From Sphingosinicella ginsenosidimutans (lineage in GTDB: Bacteria; Pseudomonadota; Alphaproteobacteria; Sphingomonadales; Sphingomonadaceae), in NCBI RefSeq assembly GCF_007995055.1, contig NZ_VOQQ01000001.1, positions 1,364,001 through 1,428,000 on the forward strand: a stretch of DNA of 64,000 nucleotides, in the 5' to 3' direction. This document shows positions 46,152 through 57,065 of this stretch, in pieces (the first letter of the stretch is position 1; every line of letters begins with the position of its first letter). Made by a program: the position numbers and the translations under genes. Below the pieces are notes generated by a model. The model ran no database searches and had not been told where the DNA came from. It saw only the letters and a program-made list of their open reading frames with translations.

Positions 46152-47486
46152 GTGAGTTTGCAGACCAAGAGCGCGGTCTATCGCTGGTACGTCGTCTTCC
46201 TTCTCCTGCTCGTCTTCATCCTCTCCTATTTCGATCGCTACATCCTCTCGCTGCTGGTCGATCCGATCAAGGAGGTGATGCACCTCAGCGATTTCCAGAT
46301 CGGCCTGCTGCTCGGCCCCGCCTTCTCGCTGTTCAATGTCGCGGTGACCTTGCCGCTCGGTTGGTATGCCGATCGATCGAGCCGCAAATGGCTCCTGATT
46401 GCCGGCATCGTCATCTGGTGCACGATGACGGTCGCGAGCGGCTTCGTGATGAGCTTCGTGCCGCTGCTCGTCTTCCGCCTCGGCCTCGGTCTCGGCGAGG
46501 CGGTGGTGAGCCCCTGTTCGGTCTCGATGATCAGCGACTATTTCAGCCGCGAGGGGCGGGCGAGGGCGATCAGCGTCTACATGGCCGGACCCTATCTCGG
46601 CGCCGGCCTCGCCTTCCTGGTTGGCGGCCATCTCGTGGGCTGGCTCCACGAGATCGGGCCGAGGACGCTGTTTGGGCTCGGCCCGTTCCAGCCCTGGCAG
46701 GCGGCCTTCCTGCTGGTCGGCGCACCCGGCATTATCTTCGCGCTCCTGATGCTGACCGTTGTCGAGCCGCCGCGCACCGAGAGGATCACCACCTCCGCCG
46801 AGGAAGAGGCGCGGGTCAGCGCATTGCGCTACATGATGGCGCGGTGGCGCGGCTTCGGCGCGCTCACCCTGGGCGCCACCTGCAATTTCGCGATGAGTAC
46901 GCTCACCTTCTGGAACGTGCCCCTGTTCCAGCGCGTCTACCACTGGGACGTGGTTGCGATCGGCACGGTTACCGGCCTGTTCTACTTCACCGCCGGCCCG
47001 ATCGGGACGGCGCTCGCGCTCTGGGCCAGCAACGCGCTTGGGCGCAAGCATGGTGACGGGGCGATGCGCGTCCTGATCCTCGGCCTGTTCATCACGGTCC
47101 CGGCGAGCGCGCTTTACCCGGTGATGCCGACCGCGCAGCTATCGATCATCCTCATGTTCATCGCCTTCATCGGCAAGGCTGCGGCGACGGCGGGCGGGCC
47201 GGCGGCGCTCTCGCTGATCACGCCGGGTGAGCTGCGCACACGGACGGTCGCGATCTTCAACACGATCATCACACTGATCGGTCCGCTGCTCGGGCCGCCG
47301 CTGATCGGCGCCGCGACCGACTGGACGGGCAACCCCGCCTCGATCGGGATCGTGCTGAGCGGTTTTGTCCTCTTGATCGGCCTGCCGACGCTCATCCTCG
47401 TGTGCATCGGCCTCAAACATTATCGAGAGACCGCGGCCGAGCTGGCCGGGCGGCTCGATCGCAAGCCTGCGACGGCGGCGGCCTAG
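46152..47486 (+). CDS. MFS transporter
   Basis: The 444-residue protein has 12 hydrophobic segments. It has the MFS loop motif GWYADRSSRKWLL between helices 2 and 3 and a second-half element LGRKHGDG. The RRWYVVFLLLLVFILSYFDRYILSLLVDPI-type N-terminus resembles the ACS family (anion:cation symporters for organic acids and aromatic acids). It likely imports the locus's substrate or an intermediate across the inner membrane. The start is GTG 46152 with GGGAGGA upstream. Confidence 0.9.
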   Translation: MSLQTKSAVYRWYVVFLLLLVFILSYFDRYILSLLVDPIKEVMHLSDFQIGLLLGPAFSLFNVAVTLPLGWYADRSSRKWLLIAGIVIWCTMTVASGFVMSFVPLLVFRLGLGLGEAVVSPCSVSMISDYFSREGRARAISVYMAGPYLGAGLAFLVGGHLVGWLHEIGPRTLFGLGPFQPWQAAFLLVGAPGIIFALLMLTVVEPPRTERITTSAEEEARVSALRYMMARWRGFGALTLGATCNFAMSTLTFWNVPLFQRVYHWDVVAIGTVTGLFYFTAGPIGTALALWASNALGRKHGDGAMRVLILGLFITVPASALYPVMPTAQLSIILMFIAFIGKAAATAGGPAALSLITPGELRTRTVAIFNTIITLIGPLLGPPLIGAATDWTGNPASIGIVLSGFVLLIGLPTLILVCIGLKHYRETAAELAGRLDRKPATAAA

Positions 47487-47605
47487 GAGGCCGGCAGCTC
47501 CCGACGACGCCGGCGACGATCGCGGCCCACGCGCCGGATCCATCATCATGCGCCCCATCGCCCGAGCCGCTGAACATGCCGCTTGATTTCGCGCGGCTCA
47601 GCTGA

Positions 47606-47625
47606 TTTGATATAAAGATAGGACA
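47606..47625 (+). promoter_or_regulatory. operator-like element, site B
   Basis: TTTGATATAAAGATAGGACA lies 23 bases before the FAD dehydrogenase start in a 162-base gap that holds no other gene. It is an AT-rich island in a GC-rich context. Confidence 0.65.
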
Positions 47626-47648
47626 TTTCGTCGGACGAGGACGAGTCA

Positions 47649-49091
47649 TTGGCGGACGGATCGCGCGAGAGTTGGGATGTGGCGATCGTCGGCGCCGGAT
47701 CGGCCGGGCTTCCCTGCGCCATATTCGCGGCGAGGGCCGGAGCGCGCGTGCTGTTGCTGGATCATGCCGACCAGCCCGGCGGGTCGCTGTGGGTCGCCAC
47801 GGGGCAGATGAGCGCGGCCGGGACCCGGCTGCAGAAGGCGCGCGGGATCGAGGACACGCCCGACCTCCATTTCGAGGACGTGATGCGGATCAGCCGCGGC
47901 ACCGCCAATGCCGAGCTCGTGCGCCTTGCGGTCGATCATGCCGCTGCCACCTTCGACTGGCTGATGGACGAGGGTTTCGAGCCGCTGCCCGATCATCCGG
48001 TCACCGGCTTTGGCCATGAACCCTATCGTGTCGCCCGCTATTATTGGGGCGAGAAGGGGGCGCTCAGCATCAAGGAGGTGCTTGTCCCGATCGTCGAGCG
48101 GCTGGCGTCCGAGGGCAGGATCGACATGCGACTGGGGCATGAGGTCACCGAGCTGGTCCAGGACGAGGGCGGCGCGGTGACCGGCCTTCGGGCGCGCGGA
48201 CCCGATGGCGCGACACAGGAGTTCGCCGCCGGCGCGGTCGTGCTCGCCTCCGGCGGCTATGCCGGCGATCCGGCGCTGTTCGAACGGCTGAACGGCTATC
48301 CCCAATATAACGCCGCGCCCTACCCCTGGTGCCGGGGCGCGGCGCTGAAGCTGGGGGAGGCCGTGGGCGGCTTCGCGCGGGGCGCCGAAAACCTGTTCGT
48401 CAATTTCGGGACCCTGTTCGACACCGACGAATTCCCGGCCAAGGCGACCGGGCGGATCGAGCACTTCCCGGAACGGCGCCAGCCCTGGGAAATCTATGTG
48501 AACGCTGCCGGCGACCGCTTCGTTCGGGAAGATATCGACAGCGTCGATGCGCGCGAAATGGCGCTGTTTCACCAGCAGGACTATCGCTACTGGATCATCC
48601 TCGACAGCCGCATCCTTGCCGAAGCGCCGCCGATCGTCGTCGGATGGACGAAGGAGGAGGTCGCGGACGCCTTCGCGCGCGGCGGCCCGGCCTTCCTCAC
48701 CTCCGGCACGCTCGCGGATCTCGCCGCCAGGGCGGGCATCGATGCCGCCGGCTTGGAGCGAGCCGTCACCGGCTATAATTACGGCGTCGCGACCGGCGCC
48801 GACTTTTTCGGGCGGAGGCACCTGCCGCGGCCGATCGCGGAGCCGCCATTCCATGCGATCCGGATGCAGGCGAGCGCGATCTCCAGCACGGTCGGGCTCG
48901 CGGTCGATGGCGAGCTGCGCGTCGTGCGCCGCGACGGCAGCCCGATCCCGAATCTCTACGCGGCGGGCGAGGCGCTCGGGTCGAGCCAGACCATGGGCAA
49001 GGCGGCCTGCGGCGGCATGATGGTGACGCCGGCGATGACGTTCGGGCGGCTGCTCGGCGAACGGCTGGCCGCGAAGGGAGGCCGCAAGTGA
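47649..49091 (+). CDS. FAD-dependent dehydrogenase/reductase (fumarate reductase/KstD-like flavoprotein)
   Basis: The 480-residue protein opens DVAIVGAGSAGLPCAIFAARAGARVLLLDHADQPGGS, the FAD-binding motif, and ends with NLYAAGEALGSSQTMGKAACGGMMVTPAMTFGRLLGERLA, the C-terminal FAD/substrate region of the fumarate reductase/3-ketosteroid dehydrogenase group. The family carries out C-C double bond formation or reduction. No heme or membrane segment is seen, so it is soluble. The start is TTG 47649. Its stop overlaps the next GTG by four bases. Confidence 0.85.
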   Translation: MADGSRESWDVAIVGAGSAGLPCAIFAARAGARVLLLDHADQPGGSLWVATGQMSAAGTRLQKARGIEDTPDLHFEDVMRISRGTANAELVRLAVDHAAATFDWLMDEGFEPLPDHPVTGFGHEPYRVARYYWGEKGALSIKEVLVPIVERLASEGRIDMRLGHEVTELVQDEGGAVTGLRARGPDGATQEFAAGAVVLASGGYAGDPALFERLNGYPQYNAAPYPWCRGAALKLGEAVGGFARGAENLFVNFGTLFDTDEFPAKATGRIEHFPERRQPWEIYVNAAGDRFVREDIDSVDAREMALFHQQDYRYWIILDSRILAEAPPIVVGWTKEEVADAFARGGPAFLTSGTLADLAARAGIDAAGLERAVTGYNYGVATGADFFGRRHLPRPIAEPPFHAIRMQASAISSTVGLAVDGELRVVRRDGSPIPNLYAAGEALGSSQTMGKAACGGMMVTPAMTFGRLLGERLAAKGGRK

Positions 49092-49927
49092 CTCTGCCGA
49101 TCCTCACCGCCCTGCCGGGCGAGCGCCGCGGCTATGTCGATGGCCCCGACGGCCAGATCCACTATCGCAGCCACGGCGAAGGACCGCCGGTGCTGCTCGT
49201 CCATCAGGCGCCCTGGGCGTCGATCCAGTATCGCCACGCGCTGCCCCGGATGGCGGCGGCGGGCTTTCGCGCGATCGCGATCGACCTGCCGGGCCACGGC
49301 ATGTCGGACCCGCCGGCCCACCCGTCGATCGCGGCCTATGGCGAGAGCCTCGCCGCGCTCCTGCGGGGCCTCGGGCTCGGCGCCGCGGCGGTGATCGGCC
49401 ATCGCGGCGGCGCTCTGGCGGCGGCGAATCTCGCCGCGTCGCATCCCGAAATGGTTTCGGGGCTGGTGCTCGATAATGCGCCTTATCTGTCCGCTGAGGA
49501 GCGCGCCGCCCGAATCGGCCGCTTCCCGGACCGGCAGGATATTGCTCCAGATGGCAGTCATTTGGTGGAGCGATGGGCCTGGGTCCGGCGTGTCGGCGAC
49601 CCGGACTGGAGCGACGAGACGGTCCATATTTCCGTGCTCACCTATTTCGCGCACGGCCCCTGGAAGGAACATGGCCACGGCGCGATACCGCTGCACGATC
49701 CGGCGCCCGACATGGCGGCAGTCGCCGCTCCGACCTTGGTCATCGCGAGCCGCACCGATCCGCTGTTCGGATCCGGCGCACGCCTGCTAAATGTCAGACC
49801 TGATTGGGAATATTCGGAACTTCCGGGCGGCCCTGGAATGGTGCTCGATCGCCCGGACGAGTGGTGCGCGGTCGTGATTCCGTTCGTGGACCGGCTGTTC
49901 GCGGGCCTGCGGCCGGATGCCGGTTGA
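49088..49927 (+). CDS. alpha/beta hydrolase fold protein with Arg at the nucleophile position
   Basis: The 279-residue protein has the fold marks VLLVHQAPWASIQYRHALP, AIDLPGHGMSDPP and a C-terminal GPGMVLDRPDEW region. The nucleophile elbow reads GHRGG (residues 104-108), so Arg106 stands where Ser, Asp or Cys is expected. It resembles a group with HQTP-type oxyanion loops and GHHTG-type elbows. It may be a lyase or cofactor-free enzyme rather than a hydrolase, or an inactive fold. Overlaps the upstream flavoprotein gene. Confidence 0.78.
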   Translation: MTLPILTALPGERRGYVDGPDGQIHYRSHGEGPPVLLVHQAPWASIQYRHALPRMAAAGFRAIAIDLPGHGMSDPPAHPSIAAYGESLAALLRGLGLGAAAVIGHRGGALAAANLAASHPEMVSGLVLDNAPYLSAEERAARIGRFPDRQDIAPDGSHLVERWAWVRRVGDPDWSDETVHISVLTYFAHGPWKEHGHGAIPLHDPAPDMAAVAAPTLVIASRTDPLFGSGARLLNVRPDWEYSELPGGPGMVLDRPDEWCAVVIPFVDRLFAGLRPDAG

Positions 49928-50016
49928 GCCGACCCCCGCGCCGATCGAGCATGGACGGACCATGGTCGGCCCCGAGATTGAAAGGTCAATGCAAAAATCG
50001 GTGGACAGCCGCATTA

Positions 50017-50036
50017 TTTGATATAGAAATATGACA
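50017..50036 (+). promoter_or_regulatory. operator-like element, site C
   Basis: TTTGATATAGAAATATGACA, the best copy of the shared element, lies 82 bases before the TonB-dependent receptor start in a 191-base gap. Its halves TTTGATAT and ATATGACA form an imperfect palindrome around AGAA. Confidence 0.7.
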
Positions 50037-50118
50037 ATTATAACGGCAGGCGCCCGCATCCGGCCAAGGGATCGGGCGCAGTGTGGGCCGCGGCTGAGGG
50101 AGCGAAAGGGCAGCAATC

Positions 50119-52485
<2,367 letters not shown>

Positions 52486-52504
52486 GATATCATTCGAATG
52501 GGCA

Positions 52505-52532
52505 GGCGCGGGAGGCAGGGGCCTTCCGCGCC
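52505..52532 (+). other. intergenic hairpin after the TonB receptor gene
   Basis: GGCGCGGGAGGC and GCCTTCCGCGCC pair around AGGG, 19 bases after the receptor stop. There is no T-run, so it may stabilise or attenuate the message between receptor and enzyme genes instead of ending it. Confidence 0.45.
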
Positions 52533-52548
52533 GCGCTGAAGAGGTGTC

Positions 52549-52851
52549 ATGGCGGATGCAGGCAAAGGCGGCGTGAAGCTGCCGCGGGTGAGCAAGGGCA
52601 AGCGCCCGCGCTTCTTCGACGATCCCGCCATCGACCAGATGATGACCTTCATGCTCGAATTGATGAGCGAGGTCACGGCGCTGCGCGAGCGGACCGACAC
52701 GATCGAACGGCTGCTCGACGAGAGGGGTTTTGTGGCGCGCGCCGATATTGAAGCCTATCGGCCCGACGCGGCCGGCGAGGCGGAACGATCGGCCTGGGCA
52801 CAGGCGTTCATCCAGCGGGTCATGCGGTTCCACGAACCAGGCGCGTCGTGA
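52549..52851 (+). CDS. small helical protein, paralogue 1, unknown function
   Basis: The 100-residue protein has a basic N-terminus (KLPRVSKGKRPRFFDDPA), a helical hairpin-like region (MMTFMLELMSEVTALRERTDTIERLLDERG) and an acidic C-terminus. It resembles the protein at 59167 in the helical segment (A/S-N-D-RIDRLERL against RTDTIERLLDE). It overlaps the start of the flavoenzyme gene by four bases, which suggests a subunit, adaptor or chaperone. No known family. Confidence 0.65.
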   Translation: MADAGKGGVKLPRVSKGKRPRFFDDPAIDQMMTFMLELMSEVTALRERTDTIERLLDERGFVARADIEAYRPDAAGEAERSAWAQAFIQRVMRFHEPGAS

Positions 52852-54827
52852 CCAGCTATCCATCCCTGTTCTCGCCGGTTCGCGTCGGCACCCACACCCT
52901 TCCCAACCGCATCGTCCATGCTTCGACCTCGACCCATTATGCGGTGGGCGGCCGCGTTACCGACCGGCTGATCGATTATTACGTGAATCGCGCGCGCGGC
53001 GGCGCGGCGATGCTGGTCAGCGAGCCGATGGCGATGCTGAGCTGGCAGGCGCAGCCGACCCGGCCGCATGTCCTCTCGGGCGTCAATGCCGACCTGCTGC
53101 CGCGCTGGGCCGAGGCGGTGGCGAGGGCCGGCGGCCTGATGCTCGGCCAGATCCAGGACAATGGCCGCGGCTTTCGCGCCGGGCACCGCAACCTGGAGGC
53201 GCGCGGCGCTTCCGCCCTGCCCGACGATCTCAGCTGGACGGTGCCGCAAGTCCTGGAAACCGGCGAGGTCCATCGAATGATCGACGAGTTCGCGACCTCC
53301 GCCGCGACGCTCGCAGGGGCAGGCTTCGCCGGCGTCGAGATTTCCGCGGGGCACGGTCACCTCTTTCACCAGTTCCTCGCCGCCCGATCGAATCGCCGCG
53401 AGGATGAGTTCGGCGGCGACCTCGAAGGCCGGGCGCGGCTGTTGCTGCTCCTGATTCGCGCGATCCGCGAACGCTGCGGCGCGGATTTCCTGATCGGCGT
53501 CAAGTTGCCCGCCGAGGACGGAATGGAAGGCGGGATCGATCTCGACCAGGCCGAGCGCATCACCGCGCTGATCCATGCCGCCGGCGACATGGACTATCTC
53601 ACCTATTGCTGGGGGAGCCATTCGGACACGCTCTACACGCACCTTCCCGACAATCATGGGCCGCGCATGCCCTATGTCGAGACGATCCACCGGCTCGGCC
53701 GCGCGGCGGCGCCCGGAATCCCGCTCGGCGCGCTCGGCCTGATCACCGATCCGAACGAGGGCGAGCGGATCGTTCGCGACGGTCTCGGCGACCTCGTGAT
53801 GCTCGCGCGGCCTCTCGTCACCGATCCGGCCTGGGGGGCGAAGGCGCGCGCGGGGCGCGAGGCCGAAATCCGCTACTGCGTCTCGTGCAACACCTGCTGG
53901 CACATGATCACGTCGGGACGTGGTCTCCTGTGCGACAACAATCCGCGTGTCGGCGCAGCGGACGAGGCGGACTGGCGCCCCGCGCCGGCGCCGGAACGAA
54001 GGCGGATCGCGGTCGTCGGCGCGGGGCCGGCCGGGTTGGAAGCGGCCTGGGTCGCCGCGGCGCGCGGGCACGACGTCCATGTCTTCGGCGCGTCGGACGC
54101 GCCCGGCGGGAGCACGCGGCTCCACGCCCTGCTTCCCGGCGGCGAGGGACTGAGCAGCGTCTATGATTACCAGACGCTTGCCGCCGGTCGCCATGGCGTG
54201 AAGCTCCGCCTGGGCGAAAGCGCGGACCTCGACAGCCTGCTGTCGCTGGCGCCGGACGCGGTGGTGCTTGCGACCGGCGCGACGCCGAGCTGGCCGGCCT
54301 GCTTCCCGCGTGAATGGCTGGACGAGGGGCTCGTCCCCGATCTGCGCGCCGCGGTGCGGCTGTTCGACGCGCATCGCGCACGCAACCCGGGGACCGCGGT
54401 GATCTATGACGAGGATCATGGCGCCTTCACCTATGATGCGGCGGAAATGCTGCTCGACCGGTTCGAGCGCGTGGCGATCCTGACGCCGCGCGAACGGCTG
54501 GCGAGCGACGAATCACTGGTCGTCCGGCAGGGCGTCTATCGACGGCTCTATGAACGGGGCGCGCTCATCCTCACCTCGGTCCGGCCGCTGCCGGACTCGC
54601 GGCTTGAGGACGGGCAGGTCGCTTATGCGAACGTCTATAGCGGGGCGACCGGCCGGATCGACGATGTCGCCTTCCTCACCTACGCGACGGCCCGCGTGCC
54701 GAACGACGCGCTTGCCGCGCCGCTGCGCGCCGCCGGGATCGAGGTGAGGGTGGTCGGGGATTGCCGGGCCCCGCGCGCGCTGCTCAGCGCCACGATGGAA
54801 GGCCACCGGGCGGGCAACGAGCTTTGA
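52848..54827 (+). CDS. OYE/2,4-dienoyl-CoA reductase-like FMN-[4Fe-4S]-FAD oxidoreductase
   Basis: The 659-residue protein has an N-terminal OYE-type TIM barrel (about 1-340), an iron-sulfur motif C344-x2-C347-x2-C350-x11-C362, and a C-terminal FAD/NAD(P)H domain (about 385-655) with VVGAGPAGLEAAWVAAARGHDVHVFG. The layout is that of DCR and trimethylamine dehydrogenase. The likely reaction is reduction of a conjugated double bond or N-demethylation. The start is GTG 52848. In one unit with TonB receptor, small protein and SDR. Confidence 0.92.
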   Translation: MTSYPSLFSPVRVGTHTLPNRIVHASTSTHYAVGGRVTDRLIDYYVNRARGGAAMLVSEPMAMLSWQAQPTRPHVLSGVNADLLPRWAEAVARAGGLMLGQIQDNGRGFRAGHRNLEARGASALPDDLSWTVPQVLETGEVHRMIDEFATSAATLAGAGFAGVEISAGHGHLFHQFLAARSNRREDEFGGDLEGRARLLLLLIRAIRERCGADFLIGVKLPAEDGMEGGIDLDQAERITALIHAAGDMDYLTYCWGSHSDTLYTHLPDNHGPRMPYVETIHRLGRAAAPGIPLGALGLITDPNEGERIVRDGLGDLVMLARPLVTDPAWGAKARAGREAEIRYCVSCNTCWHMITSGRGLLCDNNPRVGAADEADWRPAPAPERRRIAVVGAGPAGLEAAWVAAARGHDVHVFGASDAPGGSTRLHALLPGGEGLSSVYDYQTLAAGRHGVKLRLGESADLDSLLSLAPDAVVLATGATPSWPACFPREWLDEGLVPDLRAAVRLFDAHRARNPGTAVIYDEDHGAFTYDAAEMLLDRFERVAILTPRERLASDESLVVRQGVYRRLYERGALILTSVRPLPDSRLEDGQVAYANVYSGATGRIDDVAFLTYATARVPNDALAAPLRAAGIEVRVVGDCRAPRALLSATMEGHRAGNEL

Positions 54828-54841
54828 CAGGAGAAACGCGC

Positions 54842-55693
54842 ATGTATCCCGATCTCGAAGGCAAGGTGGCGATCGTCACCGGTGCCGGTCGCCGCAAGGG
54901 CCTTGGCGAGGCGATCGCGCGCAAGCTCGCCGCGGACGGCGTCCGGCTGCTGATCCATGATCTTGGACGCACGCAGGGCGCTCTCGCGCCGGAGCACGGG
55001 ATCGGGGCGGTGGACGAGCTGGAAGCGGTCGCCGAGGATCTGCGCGCGATCCATCCAGACATCGCCACCTTCGCCGCGGACATGCGGGTCGAGGAGGAGG
55101 TGAAGGCGCTTGTCGCTCATGCGGTCGAGCGCTTCGGGCGGCTCGACATCCTCATCAACAATGCCGGCGTCGGCTATCTCTTCGGGCCGCTCGTCGATGC
55201 GACGCAGGAGATGTGGGACACCGTTCTCAACGTGAACCTGCGCGGCGCCTTCTTCGCGACCAAATATGCGGTGCGCCAGATGCTGACCCAGCCGGTCCAG
55301 GAAGGCTGGGGCCGGGGCCGCATCGTCTCGATCGGGAGCCGCGGCTCGAAATCGGGCTCCGCGCTGACCTCGTCCTACATCGCCTCCAAGCACGGCCTTG
55401 TCGGCCTCACCCGCTCGGCCGCGATCGAGCTCGGGCCGGAGCAGATCACGGTCAACGCCGTCTGCCCCAATCACGTCACGACCGGGCTCGGCGCGTGGCA
55501 GAACGAATATATGGCCAAGGCGCGCGGTCAGAGCGTCGAGGAGTATCTGGCGGCGATGCGGTCACGCATCCCCCTGGGCCGGACGGGCACGCCGGACGAC
55601 ACGGCCAGTGCCTGCGCCTTCCTCTGCTCGGGCCAGGCGCAATTCATCACCGGCGAGGCGATGAACGTCTCGGGCGGCGAGGAAATGCATTGA
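54842..55693 (+). CDS. SDR-family oxidoreductase
   Basis: The 283-residue protein has the classical SDR marks: TGAGRRKGLGEAIARKLA, NNAGVG, Ser in the SIGSRG strand, and Tyr179-x3-Lys183 in YIASK. A long insertion after strand 2 (HDLGRTQGALAPEHGIGAVDEL) is like the dehydrogenase part of multifunctional beta-oxidation enzymes. The start ATG follows AGGAG. It is the last gene of the receptor unit and converges with the GlcG-like gene. Confidence 0.9.
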   Translation: MYPDLEGKVAIVTGAGRRKGLGEAIARKLAADGVRLLIHDLGRTQGALAPEHGIGAVDELEAVAEDLRAIHPDIATFAADMRVEEEVKALVAHAVERFGRLDILINNAGVGYLFGPLVDATQEMWDTVLNVNLRGAFFATKYAVRQMLTQPVQEGWGRGRIVSIGSRGSKSGSALTSSYIASKHGLVGLTRSAAIELGPEQITVNAVCPNHVTTGLGAWQNEYMAKARGQSVEEYLAAMRSRIPLGRTGTPDDTASACAFLCSGQAQFITGEAMNVSGGEEMH

Positions 55694-55701
55694 GGCCACA
55701 A

Positions 55702-56109
55702 TCACGTGGTCTCGGCGAGCGCCGCCAGACCGGCCTCGCCGATCCGCTCGTCCTGGTCGGGCGTGCCGCCGGAAATGCCGATCGCACCGACGCACTGGCC
55801 ATCGACGACGATCGGCAGCCCGCCGGCCATCGGGAGATAGTCGGTCAGCCGCAGCAGCGCGGGCTCCGCCGCGATCCGGTCGGCCAGGCGGCGGCTCGGT
55901 GCGCGGATCAAGGCAGCGGTGCGCGCTTTCTGTTCCGCGACCTTCGGGGTCATCAATCCGGCGCCATCGAGGCGCAGCAGCGCGAGCGGGTGGCCGCTAT
56001 CGTCGGTCACGGCGATCGACATGGCGAGACCATCGGATCGGGCCGCGGCGGCGGCGGCATCGAGAATGGAACGGGCTTCGGCCTCGCCCAGCACGGCTTT
56101 GTGTCTCAT
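55702..56109 (-). CDS. GlcG/HbpS-family (DUF336) protein
   Basis: The 135-residue protein has the family layout of a single alpha/beta domain: LGEAEARSILDAAAAAARSDGLAMSIAVTDDSGHPLALLRLDGA, then KARTAALIRAPSRRLAD, PIVVDGQCVGAIGISGG and DERIGEAGLAAL. These proteins bind heme or small ligands or occur in degradation operons with no known reaction. It is divergent from the GntR regulator gene, with a partial operator between them. Confidence 0.9.
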   Translation of the reverse strand: MRHKAVLGEAEARSILDAAAAAARSDGLAMSIAVTDDSGHPLALLRLDGAGLMTPKVAEQKARTAALIRAPSRRLADRIAAEPALLRLTDYLPMAGGLPIVVDGQCVGAIGISGGTPDQDERIGEAGLAALAETT

Positions 56110-56169
56110 CGGAAATCCTTTGCGATCGGCGGATGGAAACGGTGAAAAAAAGGAGCGCGCCGGCGGTTC

Positions 56170-56189
56170 TTTGATATAGCCGCGCGAGC
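56170..56189 (+). promoter_or_regulatory. operator-like element, site D (left half only)
   Basis: TTTGATATAGCC keeps the left half of the shared element, while the right half is GC-rich and degenerate. It lies 18 bases before the GntR-family regulator start, so it could serve autoregulation. Confidence 0.45.
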
Positions 56190-56207
56190 CGAGAGGGGAG
56201 AAACAGG

Positions 56208-56990
56208 GTGCTCGTCGAAAAAGGCGAATCGGCGGTTGCGATCGACCGCATGCAGGCGGTGCCGCTTTATCATCAGATCTTCCTGCAGCTGCGCGAGGAG
56301 ATCACGAGCGGCGAGCGGACCTATGGCTCGCGTATGCCGACCGAGCAGGAATTGTCGGCCCAGTTCGGTGTGTCGCGGATCACCGCGCGCCGGGCGCTCG
56401 ATGAGCTCGCCGAGCATCATCTCGTGGAGCGCAAGCGCCGCGTGGGCACGCATGTCATCTTCCGCTCGCCGGTGAAGCCGTTGCAGGGCAACATCGCCCA
56501 GGCGCTCGAATCGCTGCTCAATTTCGGTCGCGCGACGCAGGTCAAGCTGCTCGAGGTCGATCGCGTGCCGGCGCGTGCGCCGATCGACGAGGCGCTCGGC
56601 CTCGCGGAGGGCACGACCGTGCTCCGCGTGGTCCGCGACCGTTGGCTGGACGGCCAGCCGCTGGCCCATTTCGTCAGCTACACCCCGATGGACATCGGCG
56701 CACGAATGACCCGCGCCAAGCTCAAGTCGACGCCGATGCTGACGCTCATCGCCGAGGCCGGGGTCACCATCGGTTCGGCGACGCAGACCATCTCCGCGAC
56801 GCTCGCCGACGCCGCTTTGTCGTCGAGCCTGCACGTCGACATCGGATCGCCGGTGCTCCGCGTCAGCCGCACGGTGCTCGACACCAGGGGGCGGCCCGTC
56901 CAGCACATTCTCGGCCAGTTCAGGCCGGACCGCTACCAGATCAGGCTCGATCTCAATTCCTCCTCCAACATCGGTCCGGAGCTCATCTGA
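56208..56990 (+). CDS. GntR-family (HutC/UTRA) transcriptional regulator
   Basis: The 260-residue protein has an N-terminal winged helix-turn-helix (about 15-85, VPLYHQIFLQLREEITSGERTYGSRMPTEQELSAQFGVSRITARRALDEL) and a C-terminal UTRA ligand-binding domain (about 95-245). It is the only DNA-binding regulator gene recognised in the right part of the window and is the natural candidate to bind the seven similar sites. HutC-type proteins usually repress and let go on binding an intermediate. Start is GTG 56208 after GGGGAG. Confidence 0.95.
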   Translation: MLVEKGESAVAIDRMQAVPLYHQIFLQLREEITSGERTYGSRMPTEQELSAQFGVSRITARRALDELAEHHLVERKRRVGTHVIFRSPVKPLQGNIAQALESLLNFGRATQVKLLEVDRVPARAPIDEALGLAEGTTVLRVVRDRWLDGQPLAHFVSYTPMDIGARMTRAKLKSTPMLTLIAEAGVTIGSATQTISATLADAALSSSLHVDIGSPVLRVSRTVLDTRGRPVQHILGQFRPDRYQIRLDLNSSSNIGPELI

Positions 56991-57003
56991 CCGCCCGCGT
57001 CAT

Positions 57004-57023
57004 TTTGATATAGAAATATAACA
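57004..57023 (+). promoter_or_regulatory. operator-like element, site E
   Basis: TTTGATATAGAAATATAACA, one base different from site C, lies 42 bases before the VOC protein start. Confidence 0.65.
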
Positions 57024-57065
57024 AATCGTTTGCTACGTCCAGCCATCGGCCTGAAAGGAACGCTG

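Noticed and set aside
55702..56109. Heme-degrading or glycolate enzyme by GlcG name
   Set aside because: The family name comes from an operon, not from a known reaction; no catalytic residues can be pointed to, so only the family is given.
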